Shown here piece after piece: positions 1-9,005 of a stretch of DNA of 14,163 bases (position 1 is its first letter; each line of letters opens with the position of its first letter). The notes beneath the pieces were generated by a model. That model was not told where the DNA came from, made no database searches, and saw only the letters and a list, made by a program, of their open reading frames with translations. The DNA comes from DASTCC01 sp035711465 (GTDB lineage: Bacteria > Acidobacteriota > Vicinamibacteria > Vicinamibacterales > SCN-69-37). The position numbers and the translations under genes were made by a program. The DNA is taken from the NCBI GenBank assembly GCA_035711465.1, contig DASTCC010000147.1, positions 1-14,163 on the forward strand, given 5' to 3'.

Positions 1-1292
1 TTGTCCGAGCGCTGGAAGAAGTTCTGATCGGGATGCGGATCGTCGACGAGCCGCGCGCCCTGCTTGGCGAGCTCGGGACCGAGCGTCGATCGCGAGAAGC
101 CGGTGAGCCACAGCGTGCCCGGCGGCACCGCCGGATCGGGACGTCCTATCATCTCGAACTGCAGGTCGGCGACGATGTTCGCAAGCGGAATCACCGGCAG
201 GTCGACGAAGTAACCGGCGCCGAAGCCGCCGATCTCCTCGCTGCCGAAGAGCGCGAACACGAGCGTCCGCGCCGGCCGCGGGCCGAGCGCGAGCGTCCGC
301 GCCAGCTCGAGCACCGCCACCGTGCCCGACGCGTCGTCATCGGCGCCGTTGTTGATGCCATCTTGTCCGGCGGCCACCTGCCGCGCGCCGATGTGATCGA
401 GGTGCGCGCTCAGCACGATCACCTGCGAGGCGAGCTTCGGATCGCGGCCGGGCAGCCGGCCGACGGCGTTCCAGGATCGCGCGCTGACGCTGCCCTGCCT
501 GGTCTGAAACGCGAGGCTGACCACGGTGCCGTCGGCCATGCCGTTGAGCTGATCGAAGGCTGCCTCGGCAAGGACGACGCGGGTGGCGCGGCGGGGAGCA
601 GCGGCGCTGAGCTTGACGGCGCGTGCCGCGCTCGTCGGCAATTTCGCCGCGGCCGCGTCCCAGCCGGCGCGATCGGCGGCCGTCTCGCGCGAGATCACCA
701 TCGCCGCGCCGGCCGCGGCGCGAGCCGCCGCTGGGGTCGGCTGCGCCGGCATCACGAACACCGCGTCCGACGCGACGGTGACGCCCTCTTTGTAGTGGAC
801 CAGCGGCCCGGTGACGGTTTCGCTGCTGCCGAGCGAGCGCACGAGCATGCCCTGGCCGTGCGTAATGCGGATGACGTCGGCCGTGAGCACCGGCGCGGCG
901 ACGGCCTCGAGCGGCGCCATGTCGATCTGCTGTACGTAGCTGCCGGCGTCGCCGAGCGGCTCGATGCCCCACTGCCGCAGCTGCGACGCGACGTAGGTCG
1001 CCGCGATCCACTCGTCGCGCGTGCCGCTGGCGCGCCCGTTCATGGCGTCGCTGGCGAGAAACTCCATGTGGCCGCGGACCACCGCATCGCTGACGCCGGG
1101 CTGGGCCGCCGTGCCGGTCGGTCGGGCCCGGCGCTGCGCTTCCAGGATCTCGTGGGGCGCCGCCGTCGGCGGATCGCCGGGCAATGTGGGTTGCGCCGGT
1201 GTTTGCGGAGCCGGATTGCCGCTGCAGGCGGCGGCGCCGACGAGCGCCGCGATGGCCAGGGATTCCCGAAGCACACGCCGAGCGGTACGCAT
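1..1292 (-). CDS. M28 family metallopeptidase, lipoprotein (partial, C-terminus cut by window edge)
   Basis: A secreted zinc aminopeptidase-type hydrolase, anchored to the envelope as a lipoprotein. The minus-strand frame is open from ATG 1292 through the left edge (430 codons visible). The start has a good ribosome site (AAAGGAA about 6 nt upstream). The N-terminus is a lipoprotein signal, with a basic start and a lipobox ending GAAAC at Cys23. A conserved M28-type segment follows (HMEFLASDAMNGRASGTR, about residues 74-91). The catalytic core shows AHLDH (His297, zinc), NNGADDDASG (Asp318, bridging zincs), GSEEIG (Glu352 general base, Glu353 zinc) and FEMIGRPD (Glu380). Glu380 stands where many members have Asp; both are known in M28. 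The visible part ends at FFQRSD, just where the last region carrying the C-terminal zinc His should begin. It lies 32 nt downstream of the kinase gene and probably shares its transcript. Family assignment is firm; the substrate is unknown. Confidence 0.93.
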   Translation of the reverse strand, partial: MRTARRVLRESLAIAALVGAAACSGNPAPQTPAQPTLPGDPPTAAPHEILEAQRRARPTGTAAQPGVSDAVVRGHMEFLASDAMNGRASGTRDEWIAATYVASQLRQWGIEPLGDAGSYVQQIDMAPLEAVAAPVLTADVIRITHGQGMLVRSLGSSETVTGPLVHYKEGVTVASDAVFVMPAQPTPAAARAAAGAAMVISRETAADRAGWDAAAAKLPTSAARAVKLSAAAPRRATRVVLAEAAFDQLNGMADGTVVSLAFQTRQGSVSARSWNAVGRLPGRDPKLASQVIVLSAHLDHIGARQVAAGQDGINNGADDDASGTVAVLELARTLALGPRPARTLVFALFGSEEIGGFGAGYFVDLPVIPLANIVADLQFEMIGRPDPAVPPGTLWLTGFSRSTLGPELAKQGARLVDDPHPDQNFFQRSD

Positions 1293-1324
1293 GCGATTCC
1301 TTTCGTCGCGGACGACACGCGCCA

Positions 1325-3199
1325 TCATTGCGGCGCGGGCCGATCGATGCGCACGCCGGTCCGCATCTCGACGGCTTCGAGCACGCGCTGCACGTTCCGA
1401 TCCTCGAGCCGCAGGATCATGTAGGCGTCAGCCGCCTGAATCACCAGCCAGTGCGCGGCGCGGCGGAACATCGTCCCGGGCGTGTCGAACTTGGGCGGTG
1501 GACCGTAGACGGCGAGATCCCATTTCGGATCCCGCGCGCGCACGTAGGTCGCTTTGGCGACGCGGCCATAGGACATCGTCGCCAGCGGCGCGCGTCCATC
1601 CTTGGCGAGCACATTGATCTGTCCGTCGCCAAACGTGATCACGGCATCGGCATCCTCGCCCTTGGTGCCGCGGACGGTGATCAAACGAAGATCTTCGAAG
1701 GTGACGGGCGTGTCGTCGATCGCCGGCTTCGCCGGTGCGGCCGGCGCCGTCACCGCCGCGGCGCCACGTCCTTCGGTCGTGGCCGGCGCGGGTGGAGGTG
1801 GCGTCGCCGTCGCGGGCGGCGCACCAGGTTTGGCCGTGCCCGGCGCAGGTGTCGTCGGCGCGGGAGCACCTGCTGCCGGCGTCGCCGGTGTCGTTGCCGC
1901 AGCGGCGGAAGGATCCAGCGGCAACGGAATATCGGCCGGCGGTGGCGTCGTCGTGTCGACCGCGTTCTCCGCGCCCATCTGCGCGGGCTCGCTGCCGCGA
2001 CGGCCGACGAAGTACCACGCGCCAGCACCGATGGCGGCGATCAACAACACAGCCGCGGCGATGACGCCGATCGGCATGCCCTTCCCGGCTCCACTGGTCG
2101 CGGCGCCGGTCTTCGGCGTCACCACCGTGGCGTTCGGCGCCGTCGTGCCGGCTGTCGTGCCGGGCGAAACGGGCGGCGCCGCTGCGGCGGCAGTACCAGA
2201 AGTTGCGACCGGACCACTGCCCGTCGGCGGCGGTGGCGGCGGCGCGGCCGCCGGCGGCGGCGGCATCGGCGTCGAATAGCCGGTCGACAACCCCGTCGGC
2301 GTTCGAATCGTGCCCGTCGGCATCGCCCGCGACGGTGTCATCAGCAGTTCCGTCGGCGCCGACGAGCTGTAGGTCGTCGACAGCGGCAAGCCGGCGAGGC
2401 ATCGCGCGAACGCCTCGTGAAACTCGACCGCGGACTGGAACCGCTGCTCGGGCGCCTTCGCGAGCGACTTGACGACGACCTGATCGACCCACGGCGGCAG
2501 GTCGTTGCGCTCGACGCCGACGGGCGTCGGCGGATCGTTCACCTGCGACTGCGCCATCGCAAACGGCGTGTCGCCTTTGAACGGCAGCTTCTTGGTGACG
2601 AGGCGGTAGAAGACGACGCCCATGGCGTAGAGATCGGCGCGCGCGTCGATCTCGTGGCCGAGCACCTGCTCGGGCGCCATGTAGGCCGGCGTGCCCATCA
2701 TGTAGCCGGCGTTGGTCAGATGTTCGGTGCCGGCGACGCGGGCGATGCCGAAGTCCATGATCTTCACGGAGCCGGTCTCCGTGATCATGAGGTTGGCCGG
2801 CTTGAGATCGCGATGGACGACGCCCATGCTGTGGGCGTGCGCGAGCGCGGCCAGGGCCTGCATGCAGATCTCGGCGCCGCGCTGCGGCGACAGCGGCCCC
2901 ATGCGCTCGACGATCGACTCGAGCGTCTCGCCGCGCACGAACTCCATGACCATCAGCCACTGGCCTTCGTGCTGGAAGAGCTCGTAGATGGTGGCGATGC
3001 CGGGATGGCTGAGCCGCGCGACGGTGATCGCCTCGGCGCGGAACCGCTTGGCGACTTCCGGGTCGTTCAGCTCGGCGTTGAGGACCTTGATCGCGACTTC
3101 ACGGTGAAGCGTCTCGTCGACCGCCCGGTAGACGGTCCCCATGCCACCGCGGCCGACACGATCGGCGACCCGATACTTGCCGATGTTCTGTCCGACCAT
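1325..3199 (-). CDS. Transmembrane Ser/Thr protein kinase (PknB-like), copy 1
   Basis: A 624-residue Hanks-type kinase anchored in the inner membrane. The kinase domain (about residues 9-265) has glycine loop GRGGMG, VAIK Lys38, catalytic HRD with Asp131 and Asn136, DFG Asp149 and APE at 175-177, so it should be active. A Thr/Ser/Pro-rich linker (about 270-373) precedes one membrane helix (about 376-398). A second Pro/Ala/Thr linker leads to a C-terminal domain (about 497-615) predicted to lie outside the cytoplasm. That domain has the signature YVRARDPKWD and HWLVIQAADAYMIL, and it recurs in the kinase at 4943-6643. In the kinase domain, 40 of the first 50 residues match that paralog. The ATG at 3199 is supported because the paralog starts at the homologous Met. 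There is no clear Shine-Dalgarno; a TAGAAT box lies 9 nt upstream. The PH-like nature of the C-terminal domain is a guess from pattern only. Confidence 0.95.
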   Translation of the reverse strand: MVGQNIGKYRVADRVGRGGMGTVYRAVDETLHREVAIKVLNAELNDPEVAKRFRAEAITVARLSHPGIATIYELFQHEGQWLMVMEFVRGETLESIVERMGPLSPQRGAEICMQALAALAHAHSMGVVHRDLKPANLMITETGSVKIMDFGIARVAGTEHLTNAGYMMGTPAYMAPEQVLGHEIDARADLYAMGVVFYRLVTKKLPFKGDTPFAMAQSQVNDPPTPVGVERNDLPPWVDQVVVKSLAKAPEQRFQSAVEFHEAFARCLAGLPLSTTYSSSAPTELLMTPSRAMPTGTIRTPTGLSTGYSTPMPPPPAAAPPPPPPTGSGPVATSGTAAAAAPPVSPGTTAGTTAPNATVVTPKTGAATSGAGKGMPIGVIAAAVLLIAAIGAGAWYFVGRRGSEPAQMGAENAVDTTTPPPADIPLPLDPSAAAATTPATPAAGAPAPTTPAPGTAKPGAPPATATPPPPAPATTEGRGAAAVTAPAAPAKPAIDDTPVTFEDLRLITVRGTKGEDADAVITFGDGQINVLAKDGRAPLATMSYGRVAKATYVRARDPKWDLAVYGPPPKFDTPGTMFRRAAHWLVIQAADAYMILRLEDRNVQRVLEAVEMRTGVRIDRPAPQ

Positions 3200-3202
3200 G
3201 GA

Positions 3203-3225
3203 GTCCGTATTCTACAGGTACGGAC
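3203..3225. promoter_or_regulatory. Short palindrome upstream of kinase copy 1
   Basis: GTCCGTA (3203-3209) and TACGGAC (3219-3225) form perfect 7-bp inverted arms with a 9-nt spacer, 3 nt from the kinase start codon. It overlaps the candidate -10 box. It could be an operator for a dimeric regulator or, if transcribed, a hairpin. It could also be chance in GC-rich sequence. Confidence 0.3.
3209..3214 (-). promoter_or_regulatory. Candidate -10 box of kinase copy 1
   Basis: Reading the minus strand, TAGAAT (5/6 to TATAAT), preceded by TG-like context, ends 9 nt before the kinase ATG at 3199. Transcription would then begin within a few bases of the ATG, which fits a leaderless or near-leaderless message and the absence of a Shine-Dalgarno. 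No convincing -35 was seen. The box also sits in the hairpin at 3203-3225, so the signal is weak. Confidence 0.35.
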
Positions 3226-3232
3226 GAGGGAC

Positions 3233-3376
3233 GGTGCTGGGTGCTGGGTGCTGGGTGCCAGGTGCTGAGTGCGCCGATCTATGTGCTTCTCAGATCGCGA
3301 GTCCCTGGTCGGGGGGAGTAACCGCACCCCGCACTTCGCACCCGCACTTCGCACCCAGCACCCAGCACCCAGCACC
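3233..3376. repeat. Inverted heptamer-repeat element between cyclase and kinase genes
   Basis: The left arm (3234-3272) is five tandem copies of a 7-mer, GTGCTGG, with slight variation. The right arm carries three inverted copies (CCAGCAC at 3355-3375), preceded by two tandem 13-mers GCACTTCGCACCC (3331-3356). The outer arms 3233-3258 and 3351-3376 are a perfect 26-bp inverted repeat around a 92-nt loop. Inside the loop, CGATCT (3275-3280) and AGATCG (3292-3297) pair again, and AGTGCG (3268-3273) can pair with CGCACT (3330-3335). It fills most of the 181-bp gap. No U-tract follows, so a classical terminator is not shown, although the structure could end or attenuate the upstream transcript. 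Short open frames here (for example 3067-3375 minus) are repeat artefacts. Confidence 0.9.
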
Positions 3377-3380
3377 TGGT

Positions 3381-4913
3381 CTAATGCTTCTCCACCGCGT
3401 AGAACTCGAGCGGTGTCGATCGGCCGCGCAGCACCTTCGATCCGAGGGGCCGCACTTTCACTTTGTCCTTGACCCGCTGGTAGGTCGCCTCGGCGATGAC
3501 GATTTCGCCGGGCTGGGCGATCTCGTCTTCCATGCGGGCGGCGGTGTTGACGGTGTCGCCGAGCACGGTGAACTCGCGGCGACGCGGCGACCCGATGTCG
3601 CCGGTGAGCGCGGTGCCGGTGTTGATCGCGATCCGCATCTCGAGCGGCGACTGCGGCGATCGCGCGTTCATCTCGGCCAGCGCGCGGCGCATCGCCAGCG
3701 CGGCTTCGACGGCGCGCAGCGGATGTTCGGGCTGATCGAAGGGCGCGCCGAACACCGCCAGGAGCGCGTCGCCGAGAAACTTGTCGAGCGTGCCTTCGTG
3801 ATCGAAGACGACGTCGGTCATCTCGGTGAGAAAGCCGTTCAGCAGCGCGGCGGACTCGGTCGGGGAGATGCGATGGCAGAGCGCCGTGAAGCCGACGAGG
3901 TCGCAGAACATCACCGTGACGTCGCGTTCCTGGGCGCCGAGATCGCCGTCGGATTCCGAGGCATTGATGATGCGGCTCACCACCGACGGCGAGTGATAGC
4001 GCGACAGCCGCTCGCGGCGGCGCTGCTCCTCAATCAGCTGATTGGAGAGCCGCGCCTGCTCGATCGCGACCGCCGCGGCGTTGGTGAGGGCGGTGAACGC
4101 GTCCAGATCCGCGGCCGTAAACTGCGCGCTGCGCGGGCTGTCGACGTAGAGCACGCCGACGACGTCGTCCTGGCTCCACAGCGGCGCGCACATGAACGAG
4201 CGGATGTTGAAGCGCAGGATCGAATCGGTGACGCCGAGCCCGGGATCGGTCTTGGCATCGGCGGCAAGCATGGCGACGCGGTCGCGCATCACCCGGCGCA
4301 CGACCATGCGGCTCAACGTCGGCTTCGGCGGCACCGATCCGTCGCGGTGCCGGAGCACCCGCGCGGTGAGCGCCTGATCGGCCGACTCGCGCAGCATCAG
4401 GAACGCACGCTCGGCCGGCACCGCCGCGAAGGCGTGATCGACCACCTTGTTGAGGACGTCCGAGAGCGACTGCGTGCTCAGCAACGTGCGGCCGACGCCG
4501 GCGATCAGCTTCAGCTGGCGGGTGTAGTTGTTGTCGGGGCGGGCGTCGACCGCCTCGACCTTGCGCAGAATCGTCCCCGGCCCTTCGGCCACCTCGTGGT
4601 GCTCGCTGAGCAGTTCCTGCTCGGGCACGTGCTGTTCGAGCTGCAGGGTGACGTCACCGACCTTGAGCCGGTCACCGGGCACGAAGTCGACGACGTCCTC
4701 GACGCGCTTGCCGTTGAGGAACGTGCCGAACCGGCTGCCGACGTCCTGAATGACCAGGTGCCCGTCCGCGACGCGCACGCTCGCGTGGTGCCGCGACACG
4801 CTCGGATCGTTCAGCACCAGACCGCAGCTCGGCAGCCGACCGATGAGCGTCGTGCCGGGTCCGACGTCGAAGGTCTTCTCTACGCCGGACTCGGAGTATC
4901 GCAGTCGAAGCAT
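3381..4913 (-). CDS. FHA-GAF-class III adenylate/guanylate cyclase
   Basis: A 510-residue cytoplasmic signalling enzyme that should convert ATP (possibly GTP) to a cyclic nucleotide. The FHA domain (about 20-80) shows IGR, SVSRHHA (Ser40, Arg41, His42) and GSRFGTFLNG, so it should bind phosphothreonine peptides. A GAF domain spans about 145-290 and is followed by a short charged coiled linker (about 288-310). The cyclase domain (328-505) has both metal Asp residues (FCD Asp338, FLGD Asp382), Lys378 in DKFLGD, and the transition-state pair Asn456/Arg460 in NTAAR, with Thr454 at the base-selecting position. All catalytic residues are intact; Lys plus Thr favours ATP as in class IIIb enzymes. 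ATG 4913 is chosen because the FHA fold begins directly after it; a longer in-frame start at 5135 would run through the preceding kinase gene. It follows that kinase gene by 29 nt, so kinase-phosphorylated Thr is a natural FHA ligand (inference). Confidence 0.94.
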   Translation of the reverse strand: MLRLRYSESGVEKTFDVGPGTTLIGRLPSCGLVLNDPSVSRHHASVRVADGHLVIQDVGSRFGTFLNGKRVEDVVDFVPGDRLKVGDVTLQLEQHVPEQELLSEHHEVAEGPGTILRKVEAVDARPDNNYTRQLKLIAGVGRTLLSTQSLSDVLNKVVDHAFAAVPAERAFLMLRESADQALTARVLRHRDGSVPPKPTLSRMVVRRVMRDRVAMLAADAKTDPGLGVTDSILRFNIRSFMCAPLWSQDDVVGVLYVDSPRSAQFTAADLDAFTALTNAAAVAIEQARLSNQLIEEQRRRERLSRYHSPSVVSRIINASESDGDLGAQERDVTVMFCDLVGFTALCHRISPTESAALLNGFLTEMTDVVFDHEGTLDKFLGDALLAVFGAPFDQPEHPLRAVEAALAMRRALAEMNARSPQSPLEMRIAINTGTALTGDIGSPRRREFTVLGDTVNTAARMEDEIAQPGEIVIAEATYQRVKDKVKVRPLGSKVLRGRSTPLEFYAVEKH

Positions 4914-4942
4914 CTTTCGCGTGTCCCGTGTCGTCGCGCGCG

Positions 4943-6643
<1,701 letters not shown>

Positions 6644-6648
6644 GCGCG

Positions 6649-7470
6649 TCAGGAGGGCCGCGATCGGGCGGAGGTGACCTCGAGCGGCAGGTCCTCGCGA
6701 TCGCCCCACTCTTTCCACGAGCCCGTGTAATTGCGAATCGTCGGATAGCCAAGCAGCCGTAGCGCCAGGAACGTGTGCGCCGCGCGATAGCCGCCCTGAC
6801 AGTACGTGATCACTTCCCGATCCGCCGTGATGCCTGCGTCCGCGTACATCTTGCGCAGCGCGTCGGCCGACTTGTAGCGGCCATCGCTACGCAGGTTCTG
6901 CTTCCATTCCAGATTGACCGCGCCGGGGATCGCGCCGCCGCGTTTGGCGCGAATCTGTTTACCGAGGTACTCCGCCTCGCTGCGCGTGTCCACGATCGCC
7001 GTGCCGGCGTCGCCGAGCCTGGCGAGCACCTGATCCCAGGTGGCCAGCTTCGTCGCATCGGGCGTCCCATGCCAGGTCGACGGGACCGGCGCGACCGCTT
7101 CGGTCGTCACCGGCAGCCGCTCGGACTTCCAGGCGTCGAGGCCGCCATCCAGCGCACGCACGTCCGGATGGCTCAGATAATCGAGGAACCACCAGCCGCG
7201 GGCGGCGCGCATCCCCGAGTCGTTCTCGTAGATCACGACCGGCCGATCCGGGGTGACGCCGCGCAGCGAATACAGGTGGCCGATCATCCACATGAACGCA
7301 CGCAGCGGCGCCTCGCTGGTGTCGATCAGGCTGAGACCCCAGAGATCGAAGTGATAGGCCCCGGGCAGATGGCCGGCCGCGAACTGCTCCGCCGGCCGCA
7401 CGTCGATGACGATCGGCGCCGGGTCCGCGATGGCCAGGTCCGTCGGCGCGATCAGAGGGTGGGAGGCCAC
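6649..7470 (-). CDS. Tandem-rhodanese sulfurtransferase
   Basis: A 273-residue two-domain rhodanese that should transfer sulfane sulfur from thiosulfate or 3-mercaptopyruvate to an acceptor. Domain 1 (about 5-122) has IDVRPAEQF and GHLPGA, but its loop reads YENDSGMRAA, without the Cys, so it is structural as is usual for the first domain. Domain 2 (about 140-265) has VDTRSEAEY, GAIPGAVN and the active loop YCQGGYRAA with Cys224. The loop differs from the CRKG(V/Y)T of thiosulfate transferases and the CG(S/T)G of mercaptopyruvate enzymes, so the donor is open. GTG 7470 (ASHPLIAPTDL) is chosen because family members begin just there. The frame stays open to 7692, with an ATG at 7533, but upstream codons come from the inverted repeat. 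TAAAAT lies 8 nt before the GTG and no Shine-Dalgarno is seen. The kinase gene follows after 5 nt. Confidence 0.88.
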   Translation of the reverse strand: MASHPLIAPTDLAIADPAPIVIDVRPAEQFAAGHLPGAYHFDLWGLSLIDTSEAPLRAFMWMIGHLYSLRGVTPDRPVVIYENDSGMRAARGWWFLDYLSHPDVRALDGGLDAWKSERLPVTTEAVAPVPSTWHGTPDATKLATWDQVLARLGDAGTAIVDTRSEAEYLGKQIRAKRGGAIPGAVNLEWKQNLRSDGRYKSADALRKMYADAGITADREVITYCQGGYRAAHTFLALRLLGYPTIRNYTGSWKEWGDREDLPLEVTSARSRPS

Positions 7471-7478
7471 AGCGGACC

Positions 7479-7484
7479 ATTTTA
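7479..7484 (-). promoter_or_regulatory. Candidate -10 box of the sulfurtransferase-kinase-cyclase operon
   Basis: On the minus strand TAAAAT (5/6 to TATAAT) ends 8 nt before the GTG at 7470 and abuts the inner end of the inverted repeat at 7485. Any -35 element would have to lie inside the repeat arm; none resembles TTGACA. The spacing predicts a leaderless GTG transcript. If correct, the repeat forms the upstream half of this promoter. Confidence 0.4.
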
Positions 7485-7650
7485 GGGTCAGATCTTGAAT
7501 CTTGGCGTTTGGTGCCAGGTCTTGATCGGGCATCGGCCCGTTCACCGGCAATTTGGAACGTCGGCCGGCCATCGATGGCTCAAAACCCCGGCACGCGGGC
7601 CGCAGCGATTCAAGACCTGGCACCAAACGCCAAGATTCAAGATCTGACCC
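7485..7650. repeat. 41-bp perfect inverted repeat (REP/BIME- or MITE-like element)
   Basis: The left arm 7485-7525 (begins GGGTCAGATCTTGAATC) is the exact reverse complement of 7610-7650, with an 84-nt spacer. Each arm holds an internal imperfect direct repeat: GTCAGATCTTGA and GCCAGGTCTTGA. The base composition of the arms is much less GC-rich than the surroundings. One arm enters the 3' end of the permease gene and provides its last codons and TGA; the other abuts the sulfurtransferase promoter region. No target-site duplication is visible at the outer ends. Perfect arms suggest recent arrival or conversion. Similarity to repeats that accompany RAYT/Y1 transposases is from memory and not proven here; no transposase is present in the window. 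Confidence 0.93.
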
Positions 7651-8962
7651 CGATGTAGCGGGCGAGGAACAGCGCCGCGAAGGCGTAGCCAAGCCGGTCC
7701 AGCTCCCCGGCCCGACCGGTGGCCAGCTTCAGCACGGCGTACGCGATGAAGCCGAATGCGATGCCATCGGTGATGCTCACCGCGAGCGGCATCGTCACCA
7801 TCGCGAGAAAGGCCGGCATCGCCTCGGTGAAGTCGTCCCATCGGATCTCGCGGACGTTCTCCATCATCAACACCCCGACAAGAATCAGCGCCGGCGCGAC
7901 GATCGGATACAGGATGACGTTGTTGCCAATCGCGTAGCCGCCGCCGATCGTCTTCACGAGCGGGTGAAACCACAGCGCCAGCAGAAAGAGCCCGGCCGTG
8001 AACACCGATGCGAGCCCGGTCCGGCCGCCGGAAGCGACACCCGTCGAGCTCTCGATGTACGCCGTCACCGTCGACGTGCCGAGGCCGGCGCCGACGACGG
8101 TGCCGATCGCGTCGGCGAGCAGCGCCTGCCGTGCCCGTGGCAACGTGCCATTCCGGACGATGCCGATGCGGCTGGCGACGCCGATGAGCGTGCCGATCGA
8201 ATCGAACAGCGCCAGGAAGAAGAAGACGAAGACGACGTCGATCAGCGCCGGCGTCAGCGCGCCGCGGATGTCGAGCGCCAGCCACGTCGGCGCCAGCGAC
8301 GGCGGCGGCGCGACGACGCCGGCAAACGTCGTCAGGCCGGCGGCGAGCGCGATGGCCGTCGAGAGGACCATGCCGAGAAGCAGCGCGCCCGGCACGCGCC
8401 GCGCCGTGAGCACGGCCATCAGCGCCAGCGTGAAGATCGCGAGCCGCACCGGCGGCCGCGTCAGGTCGCCGAGCGTCACCAGCGTGCCCGGCGCGTCGAC
8501 GACGATGCCGCACCACTCGAGGCCGATGAGCGCGATCAGCAGTCCGATCCCGGCGCTGATCGCGTGCTTGAGCGACGCCGGCACGGCGACGATGACCCGT
8601 TCGCGAAGGCCGATGCCGGCCGTGGCGATGAAGATCAGTCCCGCGATCGCCACCGCCCCAAGCGCCACCGGCCACGGCGTGCCGCCCGCGAGAACGACCG
8701 TGAAGGCAAAGAAGAAGTTGTGGCCCATCGCCGGCGCGACGGCGATGGGATAATTCGCGAGGAACGCCATCAACAGCGTGGCGACGGCCGAGGCGACGCA
8801 CGTCGCCGTCATCACCGCGCCGGGATCCATCCCCGCCGCGCCGAGCACCGCCGGCTGGACGAAGATGATGTAAGCCATGGTCAGGAACGTCGTGACGCCC
8901 GCGACGAGCTCCGTGCCGACCGTGGTACCGTGCGCCCGGAGGCCGAAGCAGCGTTCCAGCAT
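7637..8962 (-). CDS. NCS2-family purine permease (AzgA/GhxP/PbuG type)
   Basis: A 441-residue, polytopic inner-membrane protein, probably a proton symporter for guanine/hypoxanthine or adenine. The N-terminus (MLERCFGLRA, then GTTVGTELVAGVTTFLTMAY) is the classic start of COG2252 permeases. Family segments follow: ANYPIAVAPAMG (69-80), GTLVTLGDLTRPP (159-171), ALFDSIGTLIGVA (251-263), GTSTVTAYIESSTGVASGGR (295-314) and SITDGIAFGF (396-405). Many members have GLNAFF after the APxMG motif; here it is GHNFFF (His81, Asn82), which marks a subfamily and leaves the substrate uncertain. ATG 8962 is chosen over the open frame to 9079 because the latter would overlap the divergent gene and adds no family sequence. 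A TATTCT box lies 9 nt upstream. The last residues (GVRS) and TGA are encoded by the inverted repeat, so the original C-terminus may have been altered. Confidence 0.93.
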   Translation of the reverse strand: MLERCFGLRAHGTTVGTELVAGVTTFLTMAYIIFVQPAVLGAAGMDPGAVMTATCVASAVATLLMAFLANYPIAVAPAMGHNFFFAFTVVLAGGTPWPVALGAVAIAGLIFIATAGIGLRERVIVAVPASLKHAISAGIGLLIALIGLEWCGIVVDAPGTLVTLGDLTRPPVRLAIFTLALMAVLTARRVPGALLLGMVLSTAIALAAGLTTFAGVVAPPPSLAPTWLALDIRGALTPALIDVVFVFFFLALFDSIGTLIGVASRIGIVRNGTLPRARQALLADAIGTVVGAGLGTSTVTAYIESSTGVASGGRTGLASVFTAGLFLLALWFHPLVKTIGGGYAIGNNVILYPIVAPALILVGVLMMENVREIRWDDFTEAMPAFLAMVTMPLAVSITDGIAFGFIAYAVLKLATGRAGELDRLGYAFAALFLARYIGVRS

Positions 8963-8971
8963 GCGGTCGGC

Positions 8972-8977
8972 AGAATA
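8972..8977 (-). promoter_or_regulatory. Candidate -10 box of the permease gene
   Basis: On the minus strand TATTCT (4/6 to TATAAT) ends 9 nt before ATG 8962. A weak TTACAA lies 16 nt upstream. The position again predicts a leaderless message. The whole divergent promoter region is only 43 bp (8963-9005) and noticeably AT-rich for this genome. Confidence 0.3.
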
Positions 8978-9005
8978 CTTGACTCGATTTTCTTTGTAAT
9001 GCAGA

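Noticed and set aside
33..1424. 463-codon plus-strand open frame, and shorter ones at 337-1011 and 1021-1617
   Set aside because: Arg/Ala/Gly-rich shadows opposite the M28 peptidase, which has a signal peptide and all expected metal motifs.
1184..3268. 694-codon plus-strand open frame
   Set aside because: Antisense to kinase copy 1; strings of Arg and Gly with no domain, as expected in very GC-rich DNA.
3067..3375. 102-codon minus-strand frame with QHLAPSTQHPAPS-like repeats
   Set aside because: It is the heptamer repeat read as protein, and it overlaps the start of kinase 1 in another frame.
3331..3376. CRISPR-like array (13-mers and 7-mers in tandem)
   Set aside because: Units are far too short, have no spacers, and no cas genes are present.
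3233..3376. Factor-independent terminator
   Set aside because: The stem is strong, but the loop is 92 nt and no T-tract follows on either strand; kept as a repeat with possible regulatory effect.
6775..7485. 236-codon plus-strand frame
   Set aside because: Antisense to the sulfurtransferase; Arg/His-rich without motifs.
7526..7609. Hidden gene or small RNA in the spacer of the inverted repeat
   Set aside because: Only 84 nt, no start with a ribosome site, no promoter box; nothing supports a product.
7471..7692. N-terminal extension of the sulfurtransferase from ATG 7692 or 7533
   Set aside because: The extra codons are repeat arm, spacer and permease antiframe; family similarity begins only at about 7467.
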